Source: an uncultured Pelagibacteraceae bacterium (GTDB lineage: Bacteria > Pseudomonadota > Alphaproteobacteria > Pelagibacterales > Pelagibacteraceae). From it: DNA of 64,000 nt. The first letter of the stretch is position 1. Each line of letters opens with the position of its first letter. Shown piece by piece: positions 63,924-64,000 of this stretch. The notes beneath the pieces are model-generated. The model made no database searches, was not told the DNA's origin, and worked only from the letters and a program-made list of their open reading frames with translations. Location: the NCBI GenBank assembly GCA_902543295.1, contig CACBXW010000002.1:57501-121500 (forward strand), given 5' to 3'. Position numbers and translations under genes: made by a program.

Positions 63924-64000
63924 ATTATGTTATATTCCTTTGTAATATAATGTTTTAAAAGCATATAATTTTGTAAAATCAAAATAAGACATATTTGTGT

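Overview
The window is a strongly AT-rich, very gene-dense stretch of a chromosome from a streamlined alphaproteobacterium. Gene neighbourhoods typical of Alphaproteobacteria support this: trpF-trpB-trpA-accD-folC-trxA, murA-DUF2948-hisD, lysC/ubiG, argF-argD next to gcrA, rpmH-rnpA-yidD-yidC-argB, and DUF4167 next to prmC-prfA. So does a tRNA-His lacking an encoded G-1 and carrying A73. The base composition, minimal intergenic space, overlapping genes and overall content are what I would expect of the SAR11 group (Pelagibacterales), but that placement is inference. I see no prophage, insertion sequence or CRISPR array.

Layout. 1-3175: the 5' part of an rRNA operon read on the minus strand (promoter, 16S, tRNA-Ile, tRNA-Ala, start of 23S, cut by the window edge). 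3300-11769: cell-wall peptidase, translation termination (prfA, prmC), ispG, lysC, ubiG, argJ. 11829-24720: secA (frame broken at an A10 tract), accA with an extra membrane tail, malate synthase, recR-ybaB-dnaX with the SRP RNA just upstream of dnaX, pheA, kdsB, a membrane cytochrome c, argF-argD. 24881-39154: gcrA, then a long plus-strand run: RNase D-like exonuclease, KDO/LPS genes (kdsD, lptC, lptB), aroA-cmk-rpsA-ihfB-pyrF, and a divergent trpF-trpB-trpA block followed by accD-folC. 39151-42902: trxA and a three-gene nuclease cluster (ExoI-like, RecB-type PD-(D/E)XK nuclease, RmuC) where related bacteria carry addA-addB. 42944-47117: a histidine locus, transcribed as putative His-rich leader peptide, tRNA-His, hisS, hisZ, a frameshifted sulfotransferase, hisG. 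47237-51635: csp, tRNA-Phe, infA, hisD, DUF2948, murA, dcd and two tiny basic proteins. 51731-64000: tRNA-Thr, a DedA/VTT membrane protein, the rpmH-to-dapE run, an HDAC-like/SET-domain pair, then def-fmt-truA and a large unrecognised exported protein.

The most interesting signals are as follows. (1) A 24-codon ORF with four clustered His codons overlaps a small hairpin just before tRNA-His-hisS-hisZ-hisG and looks like a histidine attenuator not tied to a classical his biosynthetic operon. (2) The trpFBA block keeps its synteny but has changed catalytic or indole-handling residues in TrpB and TrpA. (3) Cytidylate kinase lacks its P-loop lysine. (4) secA and a sulfotransferase are each broken by one surplus base in a homopolymer, and two adjacent in-frame A10 tracts in dnaX could generate a gamma-like product. 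(5) A nuclease set sits at the ancestral addAB position. (6) AccA ends in a transmembrane tail.

Several computed starts needed correction: dnaX begins at 20295 because the longer start lies in the SRP RNA; hisS begins at 46911 because the longer start lies in tRNA-His; glcB begins at 15609; ybaB at 18692; prmC at 5835; hisZ at 45503; argB at 55010; and the RNase D-like gene at 26628. Genes too short for routine ORF calling were also found: rpmH, a 33-aa basic protein, a 46-aa membrane protein and the His leader.
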